A model generated the notes under the pieces. That model was given only the letters and a program-made list of their open reading frames with translations. It did no database searches and was not told the DNA's origin. 64,000 nt of DNA from JAAYAY01 sp964563135 (GTDB lineage Bacteria; Planctomycetota; Planctomycetia; Pirellulales; Thermoguttaceae), in assembly GCA_964563135.1 (NCBI GenBank), contig CAZLWV010000020.1, positions 1-64,000 of the forward strand. The letters are read 5' to 3'. Numbering within the stretch: the first letter of the stretch is position 1; every line of letters begins with the position of its first letter. Shown in pieces: positions 1 through 8,342 of this stretch. The translations under genes were made by a program, and so were the position numbers.

Positions 1-161
1 GCACATACCTCTGCCGAGTGATGCCATTTTACGTCTAGACAGAACATCCTAATCCATGACCCTCCAATGCCTTACGCCGCCACTCCTCGTCCAACTTTTT
101 TGCACCCCACGCATACTTGTGCCAAAATTCGGCCGTCCCTATAACACCCCATCCCCCTCTG

Positions 162-211
162 TCCTCTGTCCTCCGCCCTCTGTCACTCTGTCCCCCGTCC
201 CCCGTCCCCTG
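162..211. repeat. Pyrimidine-rich repeat, copy 1
   Basis: A C/T-rich stretch made of variants of CTCTGTCC and CCCCCGTCC. Its core CACTCTGTCCCCCGTCCCC (184-202) recurs with one mismatch at 415-433. The two copies lie on either side of the IS110-type fragment. No coding potential is seen here. A separate 13-base repeat, CGTCCAACTTTTT, occurs at 88-100 and 547-559. Confidence 0.7.
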
Positions 212-300
212 ATACCAATAAAGGCCCCCTCAGGCAAACTGGTGACAAGACCCATCACCACCAGGGGCACCGAGCCCCGCATTTGCCAAAGGAGACCTTT

Positions 301-399
301 ATGCGATTCTACCAACCGCAGACCGAATTCTATTGTGGCGTGGATCTGCACGCAAGAACCAAGTATCTGTGCATCGTGGACCGGCAGGGTAAGAAGTTG
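301..399 (+). pseudogene. IS110-family transposase, N-terminal remnant
   Basis: The ATG at 301 is preceded by a good ribosome binding site (AAAGGAG, 288-294). The first ~33 codons read MRFYQPQTEFYCGVDLHA, then KYLCIVDRQGK. This matches the start of IS110-type (DEDD) transposases, where the Asp of GVDLH is the first catalytic acid. After about codon 33 the frame runs into pyrimidine-rich repeat sequence and the RuvC-like core and C-terminal serine domain are absent. The element is therefore dead. The intact start and binding site argue for recent truncation rather than slow decay. Family assignment rests on the motif alone. Confidence 0.7.
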
Positions 400-436
400 T
401 CCTCTGTTCTCTGCCACTCTGACCCCCGTCCCCACT
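400..436. repeat. Pyrimidine-rich repeat, copy 2
   Basis: This second copy of the C/T-rich element begins exactly where the IS110-like reading frame stops resembling a transposase. The shared core is CACTCTGACCCCCGTCCCC at 415-433. A weaker related tract (CTTCCTCTGCCGCTCTGTCC) lies near 643-662. Confidence 0.65.
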
Positions 437-771
437 CTCCCTCACCAGAGGGAATTTTGCGCCATCCCCCTGTCGAGCGACATCGTTTTACGTCCCAAGC
501 CCCTGGTATAAACCCTTCTCCTGCCCCGACTTGCCACAGCGCCTGTCGTCCAACTTTTTCGATCACATCCAAAGGCGGTGCAAAATCCAACTGTTGCACA
601 ACTCCCACCCTCTGCCGCTCCCCTGATTCCTGACTCCTGACTTCCTCTGCCGCTCTGTCCTCCATCCCCCCGCCAGGCCAGAATTTGGCGGATTCGACTC
701 CCCGTTGACCAGCGTCTCGCCCCGACCCGCTCACCTCCTTTCCGCCTGCCACGCCCCGCCTTCCACACCAA

Positions 772-917
772 CCAATGACCAATGACCACCAACCGCTGAC
801 CACTGACCACTGACGAATGACCAATGACTACTGACCAATGACCACTGACGAATGACCACTGACCACTGACCAATGACCAATGACCAATGACCAATGACCA
901 CTGACCAATGACCACTG
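772..917. repeat. Heptamer tandem repeat (CCAMTGA)n
   Basis: About twenty tandem copies of a 7-base unit, CCAATGA or CCACTGA with variants such as CGAATGA and CTACTGA. The period is strict from about 800 to 917. On the minus strand the array stays open and would encode a low-complexity peptide rich in Trp, Ser, Val, Ile and Gly-His, which I regard as spurious translation. It is not a CRISPR array, since there are no spacers. Repeats of this kind are scattered between genes in planctomycete genomes. Confidence 0.85.
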
Positions 918-1032
918 CCCCGCCCGCGGCAACCGCTTACCTCCCTGCCGCTTCCCTCGCGGGCCATCCTTGGCTCTTTGACAACTCGGCATAGCGTAGT
1001 TGCCGCGGCGGCCTGCCCTGCACCAACGACGC

Positions 1033-1067
1033 GGCCCCCAGGCGGGCCGTTGCCCGGCCTGGGGGCC
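1033..1067 (-). terminator. Strong hairpin downstream of TadG-like gene
   Basis: Perfect 11-bp arms, GGCCCCCAGGC (1033-1043) and GCCTGGGGGCC (1057-1067), enclose a second 4-bp stem (GGGC 1044-1047, GCCC 1052-1055). It lies 80 bases past the stop of the minus-strand pilus operon. No T-run follows, so a canonical intrinsic terminator is not proven, but the stem is exceptionally stable. Confidence 0.55.
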
Positions 1068-1147
1068 AAGGAGTGTTCTTCACGATCCCAGATTGCGTCG
1101 GCAGACCAATCAATTGCCGGTCGCGCGGCAGTGATCGCCTCTCCCGC

Positions 1148-3055
1148 TCATTCGTCATAGACAAGCGTCGGGGGCGGCACTCGGCCCGCAATGTCACTGA
1201 ACGCGTCGAGCATCTGCTCCTGCATGGCCTCCACCGTGCTGCCGCCGGGCACGTCGATCCACACGCCTTCGCCGGCAAACGCAATGGCTTCCATCAGGTC
1301 CCGATCGGCGCCGGCTCCCACGGTCATGGTGTGGAATGTGTACCCCTTGTTCATGCCTTGCAGCGCCTCGTAGAACGCGTACTGCTTCTTCGTGTCGCTG
1401 GTCGTGTAGTCGGCGTGTCCATCGCCGTCATAGTCGGTCAGCTTGTCCCAGTCCCAGTCGTCCGGCAGGGTCCAGCCCGACGGCATCTGGTTGGTGTTTC
1501 CGTCGGTGATCACCAGCACCGTGGGACGCGACCCGTAGCGCGAGTACTGCTCCAAGAGGGCGCGAGCCTGTTTGATCCCGTCTCCCATGGCGGTCATGTT
1601 GCTGTAGTGTGCCGCCTGCCGGTGCCGCTGGATCAGGTCCAGAGACGCATAGTCCGAGGTGATCGGGTCGTTGCCGATATCGATGTCATACCCGTCGAAA
1701 TCCAGCGTTGTCTCCCAACGAGCGTCGTTGCCGTAGCTGATGATCCCCACCTCGTCGCCAAAATCAAGCGTGTTGAGGAAGTCCAGCAGCAGGCTCACGC
1801 CGTTCTTCATGGAGTGAAATGGATATTCCGGGGTCTTCCAGAGGGCTGGAGTGTGCTCGTAGTACTTATGTTTCGCCAGAAGATAGTCAACAAAGGTGGG
1901 GCCGCCATAGGTGTACTGGAGACCGGCTGTCCTCACGTTGTACAGGTAGTCTTCGCAGCGGGCGTGCCTGATGAACTCGTCCCAATTGCCCTTCGGATAC
2001 GGATAGGGCGTGTCGTCCAGGTTGAAGGCGATCTTGATATTCGCATAGGAATCGTCAAATCGTTCCCCGTACCCGGAGCCTTCATCGCTGGCATTGCTGC
2101 CCGACTTGACCCAGCACTTGGCGATCCGCTTGCCGGCGTTGGAGCCGGTGCCGGCAAACGTGCCGGACATCCCCTGGCTCAGGTTGTCGAACTTCTGCGT
2201 GCTTCCGTCAGCAAATTGGAGCACGACGTTGGAGAGATCCTTGGTCGAGACCGTATAGATCTCCGTGTTCTTGAAGGTAACGGCAATGTGGGGAATGGCG
2301 CCGCTGGCCGCCTGGCCTTCCACAGTCAGATACTGCGGCTCGGCGGTCAGGTTGCCGGCGTTGACCTCCAGCGCATTGAAGATGTCCATCTGGTTGGCCA
2401 CGATATCGTCACGAGACAGGCTCCCGATGGAACTCAGTTCGCTGTCGTAGCTCATCGAACCCGAATAGTCGAGCACCACCACCAGGTCGCGGGCCTCCAC
2501 GAAAGCGCTGGCGCCGGTCGCCAGGGCCACCGAGGGCTTGCCCAGGAACGTGCCGAAGTTGAGCGGCAGTTTCGCGTCCGGTGCCGACGCGTCGCTGTTG
2601 TCGCGGTGGGCCTCGACCCGCACCACGTTGTAGGGCGACTGGTTCCACTCGACGGGCCACGAATTCGTGGCTTCATCAAACGATCTTCGTCCGAAAACCA
2701 CGTCGCGGTTCGGATCGATGTAGACTCCGTTGGCCGCCGCCACCCGCACGGCCATCGCCCGGGCCTCGGCCACGGCAATCGAATTGGCGTCGATCGTCGC
2801 ATCGCCGTCTCCCGTCGAGGCGGCCGCAATCGCCGCGCGAATCTCCTGCGAGGCCGCCAGGGCGGCGGCATCCGCGGCATTCTGCAGCCGCGTCTGGGTC
2901 ATCGCCGTCAGCCCCGTGTCGACTGCATACGCCAGGAAGCCGAACAGGACCGGTGCCAGCAGACAGGTGAGAACCAGAATGATTCCTTTGCGGTGCTTTC
3001 GGGGATCCCTTCCTCGATACGTGGTCAACCCTCGGCGGAAGTCTCTCGGTCTCAT
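1148..3055 (-). CDS. TadG-like pilus-assembly protein with von Willebrand A domain
   Basis: 635 residues. A basic N-terminus is followed by one membrane segment (about 24-45) and the alanine-rich TadG-like segment TRLQNAADAAALAASQE (about 55-71), the hallmark of Flp-pilus TadG-like proteins. A VWA domain starts near residue 190 with the metal-binding motif DYSGS (196-200) and continues through the GDGIKQARALL and VLVITDGNT strands. A long insert separates the two halves of the VWA fold. The start has a good binding site (GAGAGGG). It is the last gene of a TadE-TadE-TadG group, and 134 bases separate it from the preceding TadE-like gene. The role is probably a surface or pilus-associated adhesion component anchored in the inner membrane. 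Confidence 0.85.
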   Translation of the reverse strand: MRPRDFRRGLTTYRGRDPRKHRKGIILVLTCLLAPVLFGFLAYAVDTGLTAMTQTRLQNAADAAALAASQEIRAAIAAASTGDGDATIDANSIAVAEARAMAVRVAAANGVYIDPNRDVVFGRRSFDEATNSWPVEWNQSPYNVVRVEAHRDNSDASAPDAKLPLNFGTFLGKPSVALATGASAFVEARDLVVVLDYSGSMSYDSELSSIGSLSRDDIVANQMDIFNALEVNAGNLTAEPQYLTVEGQAASGAIPHIAVTFKNTEIYTVSTKDLSNVVLQFADGSTQKFDNLSQGMSGTFAGTGSNAGKRIAKCWVKSGSNASDEGSGYGERFDDSYANIKIAFNLDDTPYPYPKGNWDEFIRHARCEDYLYNVRTAGLQYTYGGPTFVDYLLAKHKYYEHTPALWKTPEYPFHSMKNGVSLLLDFLNTLDFGDEVGIISYGNDARWETTLDFDGYDIDIGNDPITSDYASLDLIQRHRQAAHYSNMTAMGDGIKQARALLEQYSRYGSRPTVLVITDGNTNQMPSGWTLPDDWDWDKLTDYDGDGHADYTTSDTKKQYAFYEALQGMNKGYTFHTMTVGAGADRDLMEAIAFAGEGVWIDVPGGSTVEAMQEQMLDAFSDIAGRVPPPTLVYDE

Positions 3056-3189
3056 GGAACTACCCTCTCAAAGGATGCAAACACCGTGCGGTTTAATCAA
3101 GGAGGAGTCGGAGGACAAGCTGCCGTGACGGGGAGGCGGCTGCGGCCTGATCGCTGCGTTGCGGGAGGTTGTTCTTCGGCTCTCCATAA

Positions 3190-3678
3190 TCACTCGACCA
3201 TGACGGAAACCGCGTTGCGGAAGACGGCCCTGCCTACCAGGTCGAACTCTGCCGCACTCGGCGTCCATGCGGAACGGACGGACGAATACGGCAAGGATAC
3301 GCTCAGTTGAAATAGTGCCAGGTCGTTGCTGGCGTCGCTCAGATCGATCGTCGCACCGGGGTTGTCGGGATCTTCAATCGTGATCACGGCATCGTTGCCC
3401 GGAAGCCCCGCGGCCGTCAGGTAGGCTCGAACGTCGGCGATCATCTTGTCGTTGAGCGATTGGCCTGCGCCCAGGATGCCGGTGCGTTCCATGGCCGCCA
3501 GCCGCGCTCCCTCGCGTGCCGCCATCAGCAGCTGACTCTGCATCTCGTAGAGTCGGCTGGCCTCGACCATTCCAAAGACCATAATCACCAGCAGAGGCGC
3601 GGCGACGGCAAACTCGACAACCGCCGCCCCGCGACGCTCCCACCCGCGCTGTTTTCTGCCAAGGTACTCGAGAAACAT
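3190..3678 (-). CDS. TadE-like pilus-assembly protein (second copy)
   Basis: 162 residues from the ATG at 3678, chosen because the TadE signature RRGAAVVEFAVAAPLLVIMV then lies near the N-terminus and GAGGCG precedes it. An in-frame ATG at 3804 would add 42 polar residues with no family support. The TadE motif has the prepilin-like Glu (VVEFA) followed by one membrane helix and the segment MQSQLLMAAREGARLAA. The C-terminal part is a small pseudopilin-like domain. It lies between another TadE-like gene and the TadG-like gene, all on the same strand. No tad ATPase, secretin or prepilin peptidase gene occurs in the window. Confidence 0.85.
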   Translation of the reverse strand: MFLEYLGRKQRGWERRGAAVVEFAVAAPLLVIMVFGMVEASRLYEMQSQLLMAAREGARLAAMERTGILGAGQSLNDKMIADVRAYLTAAGLPGNDAVITIEDPDNPGATIDLSDASNDLALFQLSVSLPYSSVRSAWTPSAAEFDLVGRAVFRNAVSVMVE

Positions 3679-3811
3679 GGTTCGCCTCGAAGAACTGGTC
3701 ACTGGACTGAACGACTCACCTCGAAGATCGTTGAGCTTGCCGCGGTAACTCGCGGCCAACCTCGCGTCGGCGTCCGTTGGCGGCCCCACCGCCGTGGGTT
3801 CCACGATCGCA

Positions 3812-4357
3812 TCATTCGTGCCTCGTCACGGACTGGCCCACGATGTCCAGATCGGCAAAGCCGGGCATCACCAGGAAGGCCACGTCGCCATAGCGAACCT
3901 GGGCGCGAACCAGGAACGGCTGGCGCGGTTCCGCATCCAGCAGTTCAATATCGGCCAGGCTGTGGCATTCCGCCGACGAATCGGGAACCGCTTCGCCCGT
4001 ATCGATCATGGGGACATCCTTGACGATCAGGTCGATCTTGTCCGAGGTGGCGATCGGCGACAGGATCTCCAGCACTCGGCTCTCGGTGTCCTCGGTCGTC
4101 ACTCCCGAGGTCGATCCGAATCGCGCGGCGTTCCGGCATGCCGCATTGAGCATGTTCCTCACCATGTAGGCATGGCCGAATTGCATGATGAAGAAGATGA
4201 ACAGGAGAAAGACGGGCATCACGAAGGCCACTTCCACCACCGATGCACCGCGCCGCCGGCCGGCCCGGCGACTGCCTGCGGCAGGGCGATTGCCTGAGTT
4301 GAGGATCCCGGAAATCCGCTGCGCGGCCTTTCGAGAGGTTGTCGAGCTGGAAGACAT
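3812..4357 (-). CDS. TadE-like pilus-assembly protein (first copy)
   Basis: 181 residues from the ATG at 4357; upstream in-frame codons exist to 4456 but look non-coding. After a basic, Ser/Arg-rich leader comes RRRGASVVEVAFVMPVFLLF, with the conserved Glu before a hydrophobic helix, then MLNAACRNAARFG, both typical of TadE/TadE-like proteins. This is the first gene of the three-gene minus-strand group. Its upstream region (4358-4547) would hold the operon promoter. Two TadE-type minor pseudopilins plus a TadG fit a Flp/Tad pilus tip, although the rest of the machinery must be elsewhere. Confidence 0.85.
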   Translation of the reverse strand: MSSSSTTSRKAAQRISGILNSGNRPAAGSRRAGRRRGASVVEVAFVMPVFLLFIFFIMQFGHAYMVRNMLNAACRNAARFGSTSGVTTEDTESRVLEILSPIATSDKIDLIVKDVPMIDTGEAVPDSSAECHSLADIELLDAEPRQPFLVRAQVRYGDVAFLVMPGFADLDIVGQSVTRHE

Positions 4358-4547
4358 AGCCCTTTTCACCCATGCATTGCGGAGTGATGTCCCTGCAATG
4401 TAAAAGGTAGCTCGACTGGCCCCTTGCCGCGGCAAGAAGGCGGCATCCGCGTGCAAATACCCCTGTCATCCGGCAGTTTCACGACCGGTTGTGACGGCGA
4501 TTCCGGTTGCTACGAGCGGCGGGAAACCGCCGTTGGGGGGGCGAAGA

Positions 4548-5309
4548 TCACCGCATCACGTCCAGACGCAGGCCCAGCTTGTCCAGTTGCAGACAGTCGG
4601 CCAGAACATCGTGCTGGAACTGGGCGTCCACCTGGGCATGCACGAAGAATTGCGCGTGGTAGTAGTCCACCCCGCCCCGACCCGTGCCCGTGCGGCCGGA
4701 AATCCGGGCCACCCAATCGCGGACCCTTTCGTGCCACGGCACGGCTCGCTGGTCGCGCGCCAACACCTCCCAGAATGTCTTCAGAAACTGGTTGACGCCG
4801 GCAAGAAACAGCGGCGTAACCGGGGCCTTGCAGCCGATGGCGTAGATGCTGTGCGGGTTTCCCTCCCGCCCCTGCCAGCCCACCAGCGTGGCCTCCAGCG
4901 GCGAGAGAAGCCTCTGAAATGCGTGGGGCGCCGGCCGCCACAGCAGGTCCACGCTCGACGCCGGGTGTCCACCCGTGCAACTGCACACCAGAAGCACTCC
5001 CCCCGGCGCCAGAACGCGAATCATCTCGTCGGCCACGGCCTTGGGATCGGTCACGTGCTGGAAGATGTTGAGGCAGGCCACCGTCCCCACCGAATCGTCG
5101 CCGTGAGGCAGATGGGCCAGTTCGTCCAGCGGCTGGAAATGCGGCCCCTTGCCCGCCACTCGGCCGGGAGCCTTGGCACCAACACCTCCCGCGCGATCCG
5201 CCGTCCCCATCGGTTCGCCTGCGACAGCCAGGCCGTACTCGTGGACCGGAGGCGGAAAATCAAAAGCCTCCTTGGCACATCGAACGAATCGGCTCGTATC
5301 ACGCCACAT
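4548..5309 (-). CDS. Class I SAM-dependent methyltransferase-like protein, atypical motif I
   Basis: 253 residues. The central part fits a methyltransferase type 11 fold: a DDSVGTVACLNIFQHV strand-helix (the usual DSFDxVxxxxxLEHV), then ADEMIRVLAPGGVLLV, the post-motif loop of this family. The expected SAM-binding glycine motif (ExGxGxG) is missing. The N-terminal segment is MGTADRAGGVGAKAPGR and is shorter than in relatives, so either it has diverged or the enzyme is inactive. It is the last gene of a minus-strand operon, 12 bases after the membrane glycosyltransferase. The context (lipid/envelope export, glycosyltransferase) suggests modification of a surface glycan or lipid. The substrate is unknown. 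Confidence 0.7.
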   Translation of the reverse strand: MWRDTSRFVRCAKEAFDFPPPVHEYGLAVAGEPMGTADRAGGVGAKAPGRVAGKGPHFQPLDELAHLPHGDDSVGTVACLNIFQHVTDPKAVADEMIRVLAPGGVLLVCSCTGGHPASSVDLLWRPAPHAFQRLLSPLEATLVGWQGREGNPHSIYAIGCKAPVTPLFLAGVNQFLKTFWEVLARDQRAVPWHERVRDWVARISGRTGTGRGGVDYYHAQFFVHAQVDAQFQHDVLADCLQLDKLGLRLDVMR

Positions 5310-5321
5310 AACGCTCGGCTT

Positions 5322-6896
5322 TCACGGAAGAGATCCAGGGCAGTCTGCATTCCATCGGTAGACCAGCACGACCGGAGGGGCTCGGCTGGATGCCGGGGGC
5401 GAGGGAAACGCCGCTACGAGCGTCCCGGCACGTTCCACCAGGCGTTGGAGGGTTCGGCTGCGGGAACTGTCGCGGGCCAACTCCTGATCCTCGACCACCA
5501 GGTAACGCAGGTCGGGCCGGAGCCATTCCGGGCCAGACCGGCTGTAGGGAACGGTGGTCAGCCCTGAATACAGTCCGGTCCAGCCTTGGGTGTCGACAAC
5601 GCGGTCTCCAGAATCGGCATTCCGGGCCAGCCAGCCAGCGGCACACCGGTGCCCCAGCCGGCTCTGATGGAGCGGCCTGATGGCGTAGCACGTGCACAAG
5701 GCTCCCACCACCAGGGCCATGGCGGCCGCCTGATGCGACTTCTGCCAGTTGCCCCCCCGGCCCAGGGCCCGGCACAGGGCGCCGGCAGCCGCATCGAGCC
5801 CGACCCCCAAGCAAGGCGTTGCCGCCACCGCCAGGGGGAGTAGATGGCGAGCCGATAGGTATCCCTCGCGTGCCGTGTGAAAAACGATCGCCCCAAGCAG
5901 CAGAATGCCAAACGCCACCAGCATGCGCTCGCCGTCGCTCACCGGCCGGCGCCTCAGGATCCAGAGGCCGGTCAAGGCAAATACGCCCGGCAGATATCCA
6001 AACGCCTTGGGCAGTTCCTCGGCCAGTTGTGCCAGTGCGGCCCCCATGCCGCGCCGGCGGATGCTGATCGTGGGGTCTTTGGGGGCAAACGACAACTGTT
6101 CTTCAGCCACCCGCTCCGCACCTGCCGGCGAGGCGAGAACGAGTTGCCCTCCCGGGTCGGCAGACGCCGTATCCCTCGCCCCTGGCCCGATCGCCCGGGC
6201 CAGCAGGCAAGGGCCCAGGATCGCCAGAAAACCGGCACAATAGCAGACCGCCGGCCGCCACGGCACCTGGCGCCGGCGGATGGCGCGAACCAGGAGAACC
6301 AGGCCCAGCGCTCCGGCCAGCAGAACGGCCTCGGACCGAGCAAGCGTGGCCATGGCGGTTGCCAGCCCCGCCAGGAACACCGGAAACCATGGCACCGTCA
6401 GGTCCTCGCTGGACTGAAGATGGGCCACCAGCAGGGCCAGGGCCAGAGAAACCCCAAGCAGGCATGTGCTGTCGCTGATCCCGTCCGCACCCAGCCGCAC
6501 CAGCTCCGGCAGGCACACCAGCAGCACGGTCCCCTGCATGGCAGCCGACGCGCCGGCAACCCGTTTCCCGAGAAGAAAGACGGGAATTGGAATCACCACC
6601 AGGGGCAGTGCGGCAGCGACTTGAACGCTGATCGCCCACGACTCCCGGACGTCGCCAGCCACCGCCGTGAGGGCCCTGTGGATGCCCCAGACCACCAGGG
6701 GAAACAGCGGGGGATCTGTGCCGGTCTGCACCAGGGCGCCCAGGCCCGACTGGTCGATGGCCCTGGCAAGGTCCGCGAATCGCACCGCGTCGAGGGCCGG
6801 TACCGCCGCCCGTCCGATCGCAACGATCTGCACCAGGCATGCGGCCGCAATCATGGCACATAACAGACCGATCTGAGTTCTCTGCGGCATCGGCAA
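5322..6896 (-). CDS. Polytopic membrane glycosyltransferase, family 39-like (GT-C fold)
   Basis: 524 residues with about ten hydrophobic segments. The N-terminal layout fits GT-C enzymes: a first membrane helix, then a periplasmic loop with DAVRFADLARAIDQSG and GTDPPLFPLVVW, which resembles the acidic loop and the PPL(F/Y) motif of ArnT/PMT-like transferases. The C-terminal ~100 residues form a soluble domain (VDTQGWTGLYSG, YLVVEDQELA). Such enzymes move sugars from polyprenyl-phosphate donors to lipid or protein on the outer face of the inner membrane. Its start is 4 bases after the LptF/G stop, and the methyltransferase gene follows by 12 bases, so the three are almost certainly co-transcribed. 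The acceptor cannot be told from sequence. Confidence 0.8.
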   Translation of the reverse strand: MPMPQRTQIGLLCAMIAAACLVQIVAIGRAAVPALDAVRFADLARAIDQSGLGALVQTGTDPPLFPLVVWGIHRALTAVAGDVRESWAISVQVAAALPLVVIPIPVFLLGKRVAGASAAMQGTVLLVCLPELVRLGADGISDSTCLLGVSLALALLVAHLQSSEDLTVPWFPVFLAGLATAMATLARSEAVLLAGALGLVLLVRAIRRRQVPWRPAVCYCAGFLAILGPCLLARAIGPGARDTASADPGGQLVLASPAGAERVAEEQLSFAPKDPTISIRRRGMGAALAQLAEELPKAFGYLPGVFALTGLWILRRRPVSDGERMLVAFGILLLGAIVFHTAREGYLSARHLLPLAVAATPCLGVGLDAAAGALCRALGRGGNWQKSHQAAAMALVVGALCTCYAIRPLHQSRLGHRCAAGWLARNADSGDRVVDTQGWTGLYSGLTTVPYSRSGPEWLRPDLRYLVVEDQELARDSSRSRTLQRLVERAGTLVAAFPSPPASSRAPPVVLVYRWNADCPGSLP

Positions 6897-6900
6897 GGCC

Positions 6901-8094
6901 TCAGTATCGGATCACTTTTCGAAGGAGATAGCCTCCCCAGACGACCAGAAGTAGGTTTCCCATCCACACGGAGTAGGCCGGAATGGTGCCCCCCTTGGCA
7001 CCGTCGATCCCGTACATCATCACCGGGTAGTAAACAGCCAGGATGGGTGCAAAACAGAGAAAGAAGCTCGTGAGGAAGTCGCTGTTGCGCAGGCGGATGG
7101 CCATCGGGGCCCCCACCCACAGGAAACAGAGGCAACTGAAGCCGGCCGACCAGCGGCGGTGAGGTTCGGTCTTGAGCCGATACAGCCGGCTGGTCAGCCC
7201 CTGCGTCGTGTCCGAACGGGTCTCCCATTCCGGCCCCGTGAGCTGCTCAAAATCGCCGCACAGCATTTCGAAGGCCCCGCGCAGGGCCATCTCGCGGCGG
7301 TGGTCGGCGATGCGTTGGCGCTGCATGTCCTCCTCCTGGCTCATCCGGCCAAGGGGAATGTTCGAGGGCACATCCGACCGGTCTTCCACGCTGCTCGCCT
7401 GCCGCAGCGGAATCTCGAATTCGTAGTTCGGAATCGTGGCCCCACCTCGCGTACTGTCCCCCTCGATGTCCACATAGGCGTCGGTCAACTCGACGATCAG
7501 CACCCCCCGTTTGCGATTGCACGACATGGTCGCCTCGGCGGCCGTGATGGTAAGATTCGGACTGTCTGCCCGGCCAAGAATGGAAATGGTCGGTCGGATC
7601 AGACGGTGCCCCTCCACCCGTTTGACATTGATCGAGAAACTTGGCGAGCTGTAGCTCTTCTGAGTCCGCAGGATGTTGTAGACAATCCTGTCGACGGCGT
7701 CGACGATCGTCTGCTGGGCCCCATTTCTTCCCCAGGAGACCGCCAGATCGGTCAGCCATACGGTGCCCAGACTGAGGGCAAAGGCGACCATCACGGCAGG
7801 CCAGATGACCGTCCACGGAGAAATTCCCTGGGCTTTCAACGCGATCACTTCATTGGAGCCCGACATACGGGAGTAGACGCTGGTCGTCGCCAGCAGGAGG
7901 GTCACCGGCAGGGCAACACTCAGGGCAAACGGAACGGTATACGGCACAAGCTGGATAATCTGCGCAGGCGGCAAACTGTACCGGCGAGCCAACTGGGAAA
8001 TGAAGGCGATCAGGATTACCGGCGTGAGCGCAAACAGGCCCAGCACAAAGATCTTCGTCAGCTCAATGAGGATGTAGCGGGTTAGAATTCGCAT
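6901..8094 (-). CDS. LptF/LptG family permease (YjgP/YjgQ)
   Basis: 397 residues from the ATG at 8094 (MRILTRYILIELTKIFVLGL), the usual start of this family; the longer frame to 8337 is unlikely. Three N-terminal membrane helices include the conserved SVYSRMSGSNEVIALKAQGI segment. A periplasmic beta-jellyroll region follows (about 130-270), then three C-terminal helices. LptF and LptG are the membrane subunits of the LptB2FG ABC exporter that extracts lipopolysaccharide. Only one paralogue is present here, and no lptB, lptA or lptC is nearby. First gene of the operon with the glycosyltransferase and methyltransferase. It diverges from the sugar-isomerase-like gene across about 250 bases. Confidence 0.88.
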   Translation of the reverse strand: MRILTRYILIELTKIFVLGLFALTPVILIAFISQLARRYSLPPAQIIQLVPYTVPFALSVALPVTLLLATTSVYSRMSGSNEVIALKAQGISPWTVIWPAVMVAFALSLGTVWLTDLAVSWGRNGAQQTIVDAVDRIVYNILRTQKSYSSPSFSINVKRVEGHRLIRPTISILGRADSPNLTITAAEATMSCNRKRGVLIVELTDAYVDIEGDSTRGGATIPNYEFEIPLRQASSVEDRSDVPSNIPLGRMSQEEDMQRQRIADHRREMALRGAFEMLCGDFEQLTGPEWETRSDTTQGLTSRLYRLKTEPHRRWSAGFSCLCFLWVGAPMAIRLRNSDFLTSFFLCFAPILAVYYPVMMYGIDGAKGGTIPAYSVWMGNLLLVVWGGYLLRKVIRY

Positions 8095-8342
8095 GGGGCG
8101 GTAGTGTCGCACTGTTCCCACTCGGCGGTCAAGATCAGTTGATACTTGCCCCCCTCGCACTTGACGGCCCGGCCCCCGGCACGGGACAGCGATTTCGAGC
8201 GATTCCTTTACAGGAAACCTGCGATTTCGCATACTACCATGCACTTCCAGGCCGATCGCCGGCCTGATGACAACTAAACTACAGAATCTACGAGACTTAT
8301 GAACTGTGGGTTCACTTGGCAACTCGCTTGGAGCCATCGCGG

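Noticed and set aside
772..917. CRISPR array
   Set aside because: The repeat unit is 7 bases without spacers, and no cas genes are present.
1073..3310. Long open frame on the plus strand (about 745 codons)
   Set aside because: It is antisense to the TadG-like gene. Its protein has no recognisable domain, while the minus strand shows clear TadG/VWA motifs.
8316..8342. Near match to a sigma-54 promoter (TGGCAACTCGCTTGG) upstream of the sugar-isomerase-like gene
   Set aside because: The essential GC at -12 is GG and the element runs into the start codon.
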